64,000 bases of DNA from Auanema rhodensis (GCA_964057225.1 OZ059898.1:7068001-7132000); one strand, 5' to 3'. Positions 1 through 14,633 are shown, counted from the stretch's first letter. Translations and numbers: made by a program. The notes: generated by a model not told the origin, from the letters alone.

Positions 1-58
1 AGTTAGCATCTAACTTTTGATTCACTTACAAAATTTATTAAAAAAAATCTATTTCAAG

Positions 59-1412
59 CCTGCTGCTGCTCCGTCCACGGGATTGCCACTTCATTCATCT
101 GTGTTTGATCAGTCATGCTCTGTAGTAAGAAATCCGTCAGCACTATCTCATCGTCCTCATTCTACCTCATTATTATTAACGTAAATTTGGAATATGCAAA
201 AGTAAAGCTTTATATCCCTCTTGAAGGTCCCGAACATCGAAGAAAGCCGATCCTATGGCTTATTCAACCATTGAACACAACAATGCTTATGATGAATCTT
301 CTGTATCACGTCAAACAATTCTTGAAAGATTAAGAAGGTTTGTTTTAGAAGCTGCTTTTATTTTAAATAACAAATATACTTTAGATTTTTCCGTACTAGA
401 CCTACTGTTGAAAGCTTGAAAGAGAAAGGAATTTATAAACGTAAATCAGAACATTATAATTGGCTATTTTATTCATTATTATACATTTTAGCTGAACCTG
501 TGTTTGGCAGCACTTTATCGAATATTTGTCAACTAGAGCATAGTCTTGTTCCTAAATTTATTAGAACTGTTACTGAGTTAATTGAAAATAAAGGTTTAGA
601 AGTTGACGGGCTTTACAGGTACTGTTCACGTTTTTTTGCTTAATATATTTATTAAAATTTACAGAGTCAGTGGTAATTTATCAGCAGTTCAGAAAATAAG
701 ATGCCAAGTAGACCAAGGTTGATTTTCTTCTACAATTTTAGCTAATGTTATGATATTTTTTCAGATAAATATAATGCTTTGGTAAATGAAGAAGACGTTC
801 ATGTCCTAACTGGCTCTTTAAAACTGTTTTTCCGTGAATTAGCTGAACCCGTATTCCCAATGGCCATGACAAAGGACTATCTATCAGCTATCAGTATGAA
901 TATTTGTTGTTTTCTTATCATTATTTCATTCTTGCAGAGATTCAAAATGGAAAGCAACGTTTTAAAAAGTTTGATGATTTATTGAAAAATTTACCTCCTG
1001 AGAATCGGGAAACTTTGAAACTTTTATTACGTCATCTTCATAGGTTGTTTGAAATATTTATATGATAATTATGTAATAATTGGTATTTAAGGGTGGCTGC
1101 TCATTCAGATAAAAATCGAATGCAAACCCATAATTTAGCTATAATGTTTGGACCAACATTGTTTTACAATGGTGAAGAGAAAACGAAGAAGGAAAATAAT
1201 AAAAAAGGCAAGAAGGATAATAAAAAGGTACGTCATTTGTTTTGCAAACCTCCCGTAACTGAGGATTATTTCAGGAAGAACCCGCTCCAATACAGTCTAA
1301 CTCCCATCTTGCCTTTAATATGATCATGCAAGGCCAAATAGTTGAATATTTATTGAACGAACATAGTCGTTTTGAAGCTCTTCAAGGGCCAATACAAACA
1401 TATCCTGCTTAG
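59..1412 (+). CDS. RhoGAP-domain protein, ARHGAP9/12/15/27-like (3' part of gene)
   Basis: GTPase-activating protein that would stimulate GTP hydrolysis on Rho/Rac/Cdc42 GTPases. Nine exons are visible: 59-180, 227-337, 385-440, 492-618, 665-717, 765-893, 938-1043, 1092-1227 and 1275-1412, all in phase and ending in TAG. The domain carries the arginine-finger segment GLYRVSGN, with its Arg codon split by the intron at 619-664, then LKLFFRELAEPVFP and the C-terminal block HNLAIMFGPTL, which are hallmarks of the RhoGAP fold. After FGPTL there is a lysine-rich loop, then QIVEYLLNEH and a short tail. The order and wording best match the ARHGAP12/15/27 group, whose N-terminal SH3/WW/PH modules would lie upstream of the window. 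The first visible exon is Pro/Ser-rich linker. My recollection is that the C. elegans member is tag-325; I leave the symbol empty. Confidence 0.9.
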
Positions 1413-2162
1413 CTTTGATGCTAGAATCTTCGGTATTGCATGTAGCTCATATATTTTTTCACTTATCATGAGAAAATTTAAATTTTCTCTGACATCACAG
1501 TTGGTATTTAATGCACGTTCTTCGCGATTTGTTTCTAATTTCACTTTCTGCTAAGCCATAATAACAATAGTCAAAATGAACAGTTCATCATTTCCTCTCC
1601 TTTATTACGAATTCCTCTTTAAAATTTGTTTTTCTCCATCTCACTTATTTCCAATGCGTGTAATGATCATTTATACTTTTATGAAAATTAGTCTATATCC
1701 TTCTCTTCGCCAGATAATGTGCTTTAAGTATATATGCTGTGTCCTATTTGCCGGTTTTTTGTGCTCGCAGGTAGAGACCTTTTAGATTTTTACTCTTCAT
1801 CTCTAACTTAATTTGTTGTGTAGTTGCTGCTATCACCGCTTACTACTGGTTGAATTCTGGTTGTGGTCCCTTCTTCTTTCTTCCATTTCTATGCTCTTTA
1901 TTTATTTTTCAATCATGTAGTATACACTTTTTGGATATACTATGTATATAAGTAGGTTACATCCTATATCTATATTGTAACCCGCGTTTTCTCAGTCCTG
2001 TGGTATATTTGAAGTGTACAAATGTCAAAGATATTTATTATTACCCATGTACTATAAAGCGCCGTAATTTATTACTTAATGTTAATGTTAATTTGAGATC
2101 TCAACCATTTCACGTGGAAGAATTATCTCCATACTTGGTTTCAATTGAAGAACATGCTTTAG
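1413..2162. other. RhoGAP 3' flank and METTL5 upstream region
   Basis: I see no gene in this stretch of about 750 bp. It should hold the RhoGAP 3' UTR and the METTL5 promoter or outron. An acceptor-like TTTTCTCAG occurs near 1995, and a CTTTAG ends at 2162, eight bases before the METTL5 ATG. The latter is the best candidate trans-splice acceptor. The gap is larger than the roughly 100-bp spacing usual inside nematode operons. Confidence 0.4.
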
Positions 2163-2170
2163 TTTAAGAT

Positions 2171-3032
<862 letters not shown>

Positions 3033-3818
3033 AATTTTTTATCTATTCCATTGCTTCTCTAACTTTTTTAAATTTGAACTTGAACTTGATACATGGGCTT
3101 ATTTTAAGTTTCTAGGAATTTATATGATATTTCATTATTAATAAGTAGTAAATAAGTTTTTACTGTAGTTTTTATTTTGATTTATAAGCAGTTTGGACTG
3201 CGTTCTGTGCTATAACATGCTTTTTATTAAAAACCTAGAAACTGCCTCCTTACTGCTTCCGCGTTACTCAAGGTTCCGTTATTTTCTTTTTTTAAAGTTC
3301 AATTGTAACTGGAACTAATATCACTTATTTTATCTGTTTGTATGAGTTTCAACTTGAACTGTGAACAATTGCTTTAAAAAAATTGCGGAACGATAGTATG
3401 ACGTTGTAAAATTATTTGCAAATGGGGTGAATGCCAGATTTCAACTTATATATGGGTTCAAGCTGTAACAAGTAATTTTCTTACGTAAATCGTAAATTTT
3501 TGTAGAGTTAGAATAGTTTTAAACTTCGAAACAATTTTATTTGATTTTAGAATCTCTATATGGAGTGAGAAAAAAAACAATTTTGTATAGATATATTACA
3601 ATTTTTATTCAGGCTAACCAGACATTCATATACATACATAAATATAAGTTATAAACAATTAATTTATATTACATAAAATGAAAAAGAATGAACATGGGAT
3701 ATGTTATTGATGATTAATAACCAAAAAAGGTTTTCTTCTGATGATTTCAGTAAAAATTTACATTATTGCGTCAAGTTTCAATACAAATTAGTTAATTTTC
3801 AGTGTCTATTTGTGGATA
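3033..3818. other. Convergent 3' flanks of METTL5 and GILT genes
   Basis: This stretch of about 790 bp lies between two stop codons on opposite strands and has no coding potential I can support. On the minus strand an AATAAA hexamer occurs at 3604-3609, about 210 bases past the GILT stop, and is a plausible polyadenylation signal for that gene. Confidence 0.4.
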
Positions 3819-4731
3819 TTAACACCAATCTGTGTGTTGACAAATTTTCTGTTCGACTGGATATGAGCGATCGAAGAAAACTCCGTTAACGTACATAGTT
3901 GGCCAAATCTGTAACAAGTAATTGACTTCAGATTCTATTTCAACAAGAAGGAACATACTCTAACTCCAGCTCTATGAGTGTTAACCATTGAATAATAGTT
4001 GAGAAGTTCTCCTGTTTGGGTAGTTGAGCATTCGATAAGTTTCCTAAAAGTTAAACAAATTATTTAATTTTAAAAAGATTATAAATACTTTTGAGTATTT
4101 GGTGATAATCGGTTCAAACATCTTGAGAAAGCTTCACGAAGTGTAGTCATTCCTTGAATACAAGTAACTAAACCAAGATGACGACGTGGGAAATACTAAA
4201 ATATTCTTGTTAAGTAAATTTTGACCTTCAAATGTTACCGAAATGGCACAATTTTGAAGTCTATTCAGATCACATTCACTTGGTCCATGCATACAAGTGC
4301 AATGGAAGTTACGGTTATAGTCGTAAGCACAATCTCCCTTTCCGAATGGAATAATCTAAAAATATATTTTAAATGAAATTAATGTCTTATATTCTATTTA
4401 AAACCAAAAATACTATTTAAATCTTTTTTTTATTATTTTATTTATGACTAGTTTAGTGGTAGACGTTTAAGATTGAGAGATGAAAAGTTTCAAAATTATA
4501 TTTTAACAATTCTTTTATTGTGGTTTCAATTTCTTCTTATATCTTTGCAGTAAATTAGAAAAAAATTACCTGAAGGTTCATGATTCCTGGTTTTCCAACA
4601 TAGAATGGCCATATTTGTTCTCTAAGAAGTTTCGTACAGTATGGACATTGAGATTCAGTGAAGATTGTCACATTAACAACTTGAGCTTGAGACAAGATTG
4701 GGAGCAGAAGAACGAACAGTAAAGGAAGCAT
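3819..4731 (-). CDS. GILT-like lysosomal thiol reductase
   Basis: Gamma-interferon-inducible lysosomal thiol reductase family: reduces disulfides of proteins in acidic endo-lysosomal or secreted compartments. Five exons read from 4731 downwards: 4570-4731, 4239-4355, 4089-4195, 3959-4043 and 3819-3908, giving 186 aa. The N-terminus MLPLLFVLLLPILSQA is a clear signal peptide. The active-site CPYC (CXXC) follows at about residue 29. The family signature is CMHGPSECDLNRLQNC, matching CQHGXXECXXNX4C except that Gln is Met. Then come a conserved thioredoxin-like tail with RIWPTMYVNG and a Cys-rich end. The protein is short for the family and has no added C-terminal domain. The start is fixed by the signal peptide. 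Both redox cysteines and the signature cysteines are present, so it should be active. Confidence 0.93.
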
Positions 4732-7700
4732 TTTCTATTCGATTGTTTTCTCTTTCAAATTTATTAAAATCTACGAGATATACTATTGATATATTCGTTT
4801 CTTGTTGTGTCGAAATTTATTCGAACGAATTGAGATCAATCTGAAAAAAATAAATTAAGCTTAAACAGAGAATATCGTCCGAACATAAGATTGAGATCTA
4901 TGTATGTTATGATTAACGAAAAAAATATACAAGTAAAAAGAAAAAAATCTGTAAAGTAGGAAGCAGTTTCAGATACAAAAACCACTTCAGATTATTAATA
5001 AGAATGACTGAAATAAATGAAATTAACTGAAACCAAAACCATGTAACAACTTTACAAGAATTCTAATGCTAAAATAAAAAAAAGTTGAACATAAGTATGT
5101 TAAACAGGAAGAAATGAATATTTTACATTGTAATTGTGTAACTTAACTTCTTTAGAGAATTATTTGATAATTAAGAAATTATGATAAGATAGAGAAAAGA
5201 GATAGAGAAAGTGAGAAAAAGAGAAATGCGAAAAATTTTTTATGAAGAAGGAAGGAAGCAGGATGAGAGGATACTTCGGTTGGTTTTCTTATTTCTTTAT
5301 TGAAGTTGTTTCACAAATAGGTCGAACTTAAGTGAGCGAAACGATCTGCTGGATGAAGCTTTGTTGTTGTTTGAACGGCTGTTGTTACGTAAAATGGAAT
5401 AGAAGATGTTGTATATTGAAAACAAAACGATTGACATGGATAGTCGGTGAAGGGATTAAGAAGTGACATGAAAATTTGAATCCGGTAAGCGTAGTCACCG
5501 GATGAAAAGGAAACATGGAATGAAGAACATGAAAGAATCTATATAGCAGTAATGCATATGAGACATCTAAATAAGGATGGGCTTTCATAACCAGTCGTAT
5601 GTATCTCACTAACAAGTATAAGATTTGTACATGAGATTTGAATAAAAAGCTGTTTTGAAATCTCTGATCAAAATCAGACAATATGCTTCAGGCATTTTGA
5701 TTTATTTCATATGTACAAACGTGAAGTTTCTCTGTTCTAGCTTTGAAAACGACATGGAACTGGAGCAGACACAGAAGTTGACGATGTTGATCGCTATGTC
5801 AGTAACGACATCGGTGGTGGCGTCAATAACTACAGAAGCGAGAACAAACGAGGAAGAAGCTTGAGGAACAAGATGATGGAGATCATTCAGTATATGAAGA
5901 GGCCAAGAGGATGATGAAGAAACAGGGATAGATGTGAACCAACTTGTTTCTTATTCAGCTGGCATGTACAGATTAGTAATATTTCACCTCAACGTTCTTC
6001 ATTCCTTCCTCTGTCTCACGTTCAACAATTGAAGCTTGTTCTTAGAAACATTGGATGACGGTATCGTTGACCTCGAAACACACAATACAGGATTTTTCAT
6101 TCATAATTGGCTCTTTAAGGATGATATGCCATATGAATATAAAGAAAAGTATAAGGATATATAAAGTAAATACATTAGAATGAGTGTTACAAATAATTTC
6201 AAAGAATGCAATTGATGTTGATGTTGTATAGAGTCATCTAGTGACAATGATCTAACTATCTGAAGATGTTGTTATAAATAAAAAACGCTGATCTGTCGTT
6301 CAAATGAAGAAGATGATGACCGAAAGACGAAATAATTCTGTTGAGAGGGTGACAAACCCAATTCCAGTTTGTACATTGTGTATCAAGCTTGAATAGCCAC
6401 CAGGAACTGATAGAATGATGTGAGCTCGTAAGCTGATCTGAAAACATACCATGATGGCTTTGTACTGAGTAAATCAGATACAGAAGATGATTTCATAGAA
6501 ATCTGCGACTGAAAGTGTGTGATTGGCTTGTAGTTAGTGACAAACACAGTGGGCTATCTTCATATTTAAAAGTTTTGAACTTATAAAGCATAAGTTCTAA
6601 AATGATAGAAGCAACCGTATGGAAGGAAATGGTTTGTGAGCAATGAATAATCTGAAAGATGGAAATGAAAAAGAGAAATGCCATAAATTGACAAATCAGA
6701 TGGGCGGAGAAATAAAAATAGGGAAGTATGGTGTGTGATATGGTGAGAATAGAGGAATAGAAAGATGAGTGGAGAAAAAGAAAAAGAAATAGGATGAGAA
6801 GAGGCAGAAAGAGGATGAATAGTTAGGATGCCATAAGGTTACTTCGTTTCACCGTCTCTATGAAATCGTCTACACTTACTGTCATTCTTATATAGCCGTT
6901 CTTGGTCCGCCTACTCCTCCTCCTCCGTTACTTGTTTCAATTGAAAATAGTAGTTGAAAGGAGCAGTTAAGGGTCAGTTTAACAATGAATGTTAAATGTA
7001 AGACAAGTTCAACGAAGAACCAATAGGAAATGATGTAAAAATGTTTCAAAGAAGAGACGAAAAAGCTTTAATATGACAAGTGGTTAAGATTTGTTAAGAC
7101 AGTTATTGAAGCAAATAAGATTCTATTCTAAGTCTTTCTAAGCATTGTTAACATGATTATGCTAGTAGATCATAGAAAGGTGTAGAGGATGGCTAGGTAC
7201 GAATGAAACTGAGAAGACAAGAAAGGAGAAGAAGTGAAATCTATTTTGATGTGATGGCTTGGATATTGAGAAAGTGTAGAAGATCAGGAGGAAAAGAGAT
7301 AGATAGTTTTGAATTAGAAAGGAAAAGCGATTGTCGATGTCCTTGAATGGCAGGGCAAGATATAACCAAGGCAAACATGAAAAATAAAGAGATATAGATA
7401 GTCTTTAAGCTTTTATTTTTTCAACAATGAATGACGTAATTGATGAGTAAGAAATTCTTTTAAGAAATAAACTTCAAATTTAAAAATAAAAAAAGAATAT
7501 CTATCTAGCTATATCATTTGATTATATTATCGCCAAATTTAGGTAAAAAAAAATAATTGGAGATGTTTATCGTATTAAAAAGAAAAATTAATAAATAAAA
7601 AGTTGTGAAAGTGAAGAAGAGGTGTTTTGTTTGATATAGCCGACATTCTAGTCTATATGAAAGTAGAATAACGTGTTGAATTCATTTTTTGAATTGTTAT

Positions 7701-10700
7701 ATATAGAGATTATTAAGAATTGAATACAGATTTAAAGAACAAGATGAAGTAGAATATAAGAGAGAAGAAGTCAGATAGATAGATAGAAAGAGAGAGACAG
7801 AGAAAATAAGAGAAGATGGTTCAAAGTGAACTTCTGTAATAGTTTATTTGCACAAACTGATTTAGATTGAGCAATTATGACTATAAAGAGATGAAAGAGA
7901 GAGGAATATTCTGTTGTTAAGAGGCAATATTTGAAGAAAATAAGCGATAGAACATAGACTAAACTTATATTAGATATATGTTGTATATATTAAATTAATA
8001 TTTTGATCAGTTTTATTAATTTTTTTATTTTTAATTATATTTGCCAACTGGTTATCTTTAAAAATTGCTTTTTCAGTCACGTTCCAGAAGAAAGATCGTG
8101 AAAAGTTCAATCCGAGCATGTTATGTGTCATAGCAAACAAAGTGATCGTGTTGCTCTTTGAAACATTTTCCAATTTCGAGTGTTTTCTCAATAGTATTGT
8201 CATATTATTTAGTTTTATTTAGTTAGGTTCTAAAAGATTTTGGTTTAATTTGATAGTATAAGTACAAGTAGTTGAATGATTGATCTTAAATTATCATGAG
8301 TTTTTTTTCTTTTTTTTATGAAAGAAAATATTAAATTGAATAGTAATTTGAAATAATCAGAGTACAAAATACTTGAATTTCTTTTTGATTTTCATTGGTT
8401 TTCATCTCTTTTCTCCTCTTTTTTTCTTTTAATTTCATGCACACTTGAAAAATTCACATATGTATATAGCTAAAGACGATCAAAAGATTTTTTATAGAAA
8501 TTATTATAATAATTATTTATTAAGTTTAAATTCAATTAATATATTAAGATTATTTTAAAACTTATGTAATAAGCTATTATAAGATCATAAAAATAATGAA
8601 ATGACCATAGTTTATTAGTTTAAAACATGAACCGGATATGCCCTTCAGATAAGTTTTCAACCTGCTATAGTTTATGATATAGAATGGCAAATGAAAATAG
8701 GTTGGATTTGAAGGTCAGAAAAAGATAATATTTAGATGGTTTTGAACTCATAGATGACGTTAGATGGTGGGATGAGAACACGAATTGGAAGAAAAATGAA
8801 AGATATAGATGACCACAATAGGTTTATGATATGATAAAGCATAGACAATGGCATATAAAGGGTAAAAGATCATTTGAAATTTAATTTTAATGTTGATAAA
8901 TGATTCAATTTAATTGAAATGAATGATTGTTTAATGATTTCTATTTTGTTTTTGATTCATAAAATATTTAATAAAGATAGTTTAAACAGTAAAGATTTGA
9001 AGAATCAAGTATTGAGTAAGTATAAAAGATTGAATGGGCTAAAGAATAAGCGAATTGTGATGAAAAAGTTTTGAAACCGGTCTCGATGGATTTCTTTTAT
9101 TTCTTTCTACAATCTTGATGTTTGTTTTCGATTTTTATCCTCTTGATTTACAATTACATGATAATCTGAGAAGTTGTTGATATACTTATATGTACATTCC
9201 ATTTTTATCTTTAATTATAAAAAAATTATAATTATATTTTCATATAGGTTTGAAAAAAATTCATAGTTTCATCCATGGAAAATGAAATTTTCATTGCAAA
9301 ACTGGACGGATCTTTAAGGAATTTTTCTCATTTCATGGTACCACTTTCATTTATTTATTTATATTATTTTTTAATATTGATTACCAAATAACTAAAAAAG
9401 GGGGAAATGTTGAATTTCATTTCCTGCGACAGATGTAACCTGAAAAAAATTTCCCGCGGAAGTTTCAACGCTTTGAAAAAGGTTTTTTTTCTGCATCTTT
9501 GTATGGGTTTTCTAAGCACCTCGTATTGACCATACAGAGAATTCATCGATAAGCATTTAGATCTGACAGATGAGTGTCTTATTATGAAGAAGTTAACTTG
9601 CTTAGGAAAAGCCAAGGAATGAAGCTTTTGTTTGTTGCAGTTTTTAGATGAAATAGCCAGATGGCAGGCATAAGGTGGCCTTCAGATATGGCAAGTCAGA
9701 AAAATCATAGAACGGATAATAAACTGAGATGAAGGAGCGGCCACTTGCATAGTTCGAAAAGAAAAGTCGCAAAACTGGGAACTGATGGTAAGAGGATCGG
9801 GGTTGCATGGTAGAGATGTTTAGGGAAGTTGATTTAGATAGCGTTGGTTAGTTTTGGGTGATTGTACAGAGGAAGCTGATCTGGCTTTTTAGAAAACTTA
9901 TAAGATGGTCATTTAGGATATTATAGGGAGAATAAAGAGACAGTGAGTTTGTGAGTGAAAGAGAAAAGGAGAAAAGAAAAGAGACTAAGAGAGAAAGAGA
10001 ATGAGAGAGAAAGAAAGAGAGAGAGAAAGAGAAATAAAGAGAAAATTAGATAATTGAAAGTGCGAATACATGTTTCCTTTTGAGATATGTTTATTTATAA
10101 TCTAGATTTATAGATAATATAAAATATCTGATCATACAACATCACTCACTGATTATGAATCTAGTTTAGAGTTTTAAGCTTATTTTAAAATATTACTTTA
10201 TTAATATGAGAAAATAATTTCAAATAATATAATTTACATTTATAGATAATATAAAATATTTATTAATTATAATAAACAATATAATTAAAATAAAATTATA
10301 AAATTTATAATATCTTATAAATAAGTATGTAAAATTCATCAGCTTGCGATAATCATGCACGCCAAGATTTTATCGAATGTTCAACATCCGTAGAAGAAAC
10401 AGCTAAAGAAGATGGATTAGAAATAGTTAAAGCCGGTTGTTATGTCATCTACTCTATTCTCCTCGATCTCTTCAATCCTCTACTGTCTTTAATCTAATTT
10501 CTTTCAATCGTTTTTCATCAAAAATCGCTTTCGGGTTCGACTGTGTCGTCATCGTACAGAGTTAGGGACCTAAGCTTACATTTGTTACCCATTTATCGAT
10601 ATCCTGTTTTTCTAGTTCCATGATTACATAATGATACTCATAAATCGAACCATATGTATAAGATGTTATATAATTCTTCCGAATCCAATAAATCTATTAG

Positions 10701-10818
10701 AAGTAGATCAATGAGTAAATATTTCGAAATCATTACAGATATTACAGTATAATTTCACTTTTTTAATGAATTAATTGTCAAGTTCTTCTTATTTTAAATT
10801 ACAACTAGTATACCAATT
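4732..10818. other. Long gene-less interval between GILT and tir-1
   Basis: About 6 kb lies upstream of the GILT gene (minus) and downstream of tir-1. It has only short, low-complexity open frames and no exon series with matching phases. The plus strand is conspicuously purine-rich, for example around 5160-5230, 7770-7810 and 9950-10040. Two short stretches are less AT-rich: 5740-5900 and 6840-6960. The second carries TATATAAG on the minus strand near 6890, so it could be a promoter. I find no tRNA or known ncRNA. Confidence 0.5.
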
Positions 10819-11503
10819 TCAAATAGTCTCAAAGTTGGATATGTATGTATACATCTTCTTCCTAAAAACTTGACCGGCTTTAAAGATTGTCTCGAAACTC
10901 CTATTAGCAAACAATTTGTGTTGAACTTGATTTGCTGACTCATAGCTACTATTGAAAAGTAGCTAACAAAAAATATAATTAATTTAAATAATTATAATTC
11001 ATTTTAAAAGATTTTTATATATTTTTGATATTTATGGTAATATTAAATATTTTTATTAAAATAATTATTATTTTAACTTTATTCAAAAATTAAACATTTT
11101 CTCTCTAGTATTTAGTATAAATATCTTGATTATTTAAAATTTTATTAAAATCTAATATATTTATTTAATTATACAATAAATAGTATATTTAAAATAATAT
11201 ATAATTAATTAATTAAATTTATCAAAATAATATTTATTAGATTATTATTTATTAAATCCAATTATAATACAAATTGAAATATTTAAATGATAAATTTAAA
11301 AATATAAAAATCTTTTAAAATGAATTATAATTATTTAAATGAATTATATTTTTTGTTAGCTACTTTTCAATAGTAGCTATGAGTCAGCAAATCAAGTTCA
11401 ACACAAATTGTTTGCTAATAGGAGTTTCGAGACAATCTTTAAAGCCGGTCAAGTTTTTAGGAAGAAGATGTATACATACATATCCAACTTTGAGACTATT
11501 TGA
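10819..11503. mobile_element. 685-bp foldback element (about 200-bp inverted arms)
   Basis: Arms 10819 to about 11020 and about 11302-11503 are reverse complements of one another with roughly one substitution visible over 200 bp. The outermost bases read TCAAATAGTCTC on one side and GAGACTATTTGA on the other. The arms include a non-repetitive portion, for example TGACCGGCTTTAAAG and GCTGACTCATAGC, so this is not a chance AT palindrome. The centre, about 280 bp, is almost pure A/T with no reading frame. Structure and size fit a non-autonomous foldback DNA transposon (MITE-like), or its decayed relative. I see no convincing target-site duplication and no second copy in the window. Confidence 0.8.
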
Positions 11504-12331
11504 CTACAAAATATTATTATTTTGTATATAAAAAATATAAATTCTGTACAAATTTATTTGAAAAAAAAAAATAATATATACATTTTATAGATAATATAAG
11601 AGGTAATAATGACAACAACAATATTGTACCTGCACCGTTTTCTAATAAGAGACAGCCAGAAAAAAAACAAAATGGAAATATATATATACGTAAAATATAA
11701 AATTAATTACAATATTAAACCCAAAATGCAAAAAATATAGTGCTTGTTGCAATATTCACCGAATTGTAAAAAAAATGAAAAAAATAATGTAGGGAATGAT
11801 TGCATCATTATTAAAGATAATAATAATAATTATAATAATAATAATAATATAGCTATAATCATGCTTTTCATATATAAACTATCTAATACTTTTGACACTA
11901 TATTGGGATTTGTTTGTGTTTTTTTTTAAAAAAATAATTTCAAAAATAAGGATTTAACCTATTCGTTCTACTGTAGTGAAAGATGATGCCCGTAATATAA
12001 CAAGAGAAGAATGAGACAAAGTGATAGTGGCAGAAAGAGATCGTGGATATCGAATTCAGAAGTATTGAGCTCATGTATTGTACATAACTAGGTTGTTTCA
12101 CCTACAGTTTTGGCTCATTTTCCTTTTGATATTCCAATAATTTGATTTGATTATAAATGCAAAAGGAAAACATAAAACCAAAAATGGATTAGTTTCAAAT
12201 GGATGGTTTTGAAGAACAGTGACAAAGATAAAGAAATCATTTGCACAACTGCTTATATGATATGATTTCAAATGTTGAAACTAACTCAAACAAGGCAACA
12301 TTATAATAATAATAAAGCTCATTGGCTAGAA
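11504..12331. other. 3' flank of tir-1
   Basis: AT-rich stretch with ATA/TAAT-type short repeats (near 11820-11850), containing no supported gene. The tir-1 3' UTR must lie in its right part on the minus strand. I see no clear canonical poly(A) hexamer close to the stop. Confidence 0.35.
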
Positions 12332-14586
12332 CTATGACTTATCACAAGCAGTTGATACAGATGATTGCAGCATTTTTCGTCGCGAATTTTCACGAGTAGA
12401 AAGATTACTAAGGGGTGTAGGTGAAGTTGCTCCGGATGACCGATTTGCAGATGAATTCGTCTTCACATGAGTAGGAGTTGCAGGATCATTTATTCTCATT
12501 GTACGATATGATGAATTCTGACGAAGATTTGCCGCCGAATGAACAGCACGCTGAGAAGCTGTGGATGCATTGGTTCGACGAGATAGAGCTTGTGGAGTTG
12601 TTCCATGCTAAAACAACAGATTATAAATATTATAAGTTTAATTATATGATGTAAAATTGTTAATTTGAAAATAGTACTAACCGATGGAGAATTAGATCGT
12701 TGGTTCATGGACTGGGATCGGTTTAGTTCGCCTTCCAAGAAACGAACAACCTTGTGCATACAAGCATCTTGATAATCATGTACCCATCTGAAAAGAAAAG
12801 AATATAAAAAACAAAAATAATATTATTTTACTTACTTAACGCCATTGTATTTAGTGATATGTCGAATATCTATAGGGATTTGATCTTCATCTTGTGGAAA
12901 TTCAAATGATTGATCAAAGATTGGAATTATATTCTTATGAAATTGGAAAGCACATCGTAACTAAAACTTATAATTAACAAAAGTTTAAAAAAAATGTTTA
13001 TAAACCTCTTTGTGAATCCAATCTTCACAATTATGATCATTTAATAGACGATCAAGTGAATGAGGTGTTAACACAAGGATGAAATGTTTAGCAGCTTGAA
13101 TATTCTTTAAAAGTGATGAATCAAACTTTCCAGCGTAAAGCTTGTCAACATCAATAAAAACCTAAAGATAACATAGTATGATTGATATACGAATCATTAA
13201 AAATTACTTTATATCCACGAAGTTGAAGTAGAACTTTGATTAAACTTGCTAATTGATTACCAGTACTTCGTCGATAACTGATGAAAACATCAATCTGTTT
13301 ACTTAGCATTGCAACTTCTACATCATCAGGATGTTTAGCATCTAAAGAAACATAAATATTAATAGAAATCTTTTAAAAGTACACGAAATACCTCTGAATG
13401 CTTGAAGTAATTTCAAACGATGAATAGGATTCATGATGCCACATGCACTTTGCATGAGGTCATCTGTGAGTAAGGCTAACATAGACCGATTAATACCACT
13501 TGATAACATCTTAAATATAATAAAATACAATTATATAATTATATAATTATATAATATTACCTTATATGTATAAACAGAAAGTTCAGGACTTAATGACATA
13601 AGTAATTGATCAAGATTACTTTCATCAACTCCTGAATAGTCAGCAGCTATTTTGAGACTTTCTAATTCACGCATAAATCGTTTTCGATGTAAACCAGATT
13701 GCATTTCTAAGTCTATTTCTAAGTCACGTTCACTTAAATGTAGTAAAAGATCTCCATCAACCATTTGTCTGGCAAATCTATCTACGTAATCCTCGAAACC
13801 AATCTATAACGGTAAGACTTAGTTTGAACTTTTTTATCAGAAGAGTTACCTTCTTAACCCAATATTGGACATCGTTAGTTGTCCAGCTTGGAACCTGCTG
13901 AGCCAGCTTATAAGGAACTTCTTCTCCGATAACGGTTAAAGCTTCACTTGCAAACTTGGCAGCAACTTCATCGGGTGATGAAGCTACTTCCTTCAGTGCT
14001 TGAATAGCTCCGATTTCCTGAAAATGAAAAAATGAAAATGACGCTGAAGAAAAGGTTTAAAAAATTTTTGTTTGATATTAGAAATCATCTTATCTATTTA
14101 AATGAATTAAAACGTTTGATACATAAACATTAAACGAAAAAACAAACAATCAAAGAGTTTTCGATAAAGATGCAGTGCTGATGATGATGATGATGTTGAG
14201 TAAATGCTGTTATACATTATTTTTTCAAACTTGATTATCTTGAATTATATAAAATTGTAAAATAATTTATAGAGAGAGAGAGAGAGAGAGAATATTGAAT
14301 AACTCAGGGCAGCAAGAACAAGAATGAAATGATGTAGATGAAGGTGATGAAGACGAAGGTATTGGCTGTGGCTAGTCAACCAGCCAAAGCCAACTAGCCG
14401 ATTGTTTGCAAGTGAGATGAGTCATAGCTACAAACGGTTAGCCATTTTGTGTGTATTATATGTATCTCAGGTACTTTACAAATCAAAACTTCCCTCAAAC
14501 GTGGTGAATACAGGATTTCATACTTTAAATCAAATTCTGATATTTATTCTTTTAATTTTCTCGAAATTTATAAAAAAGTAATGACA

Positions 14587-14633
<47 letters not shown>

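Noticed and set aside
1413-2170. RhoGAP-METTL5 operon
   Set aside because: The two are on the same strand, but the gap of about 760 bp is much longer than typical operon spacing, so sequence alone does not support it.
5385-5681. 98-codon minus-strand open frame in the gene desert
   Set aside because: No recognisable motif, no splice pattern, and a length not exceptional for this composition.
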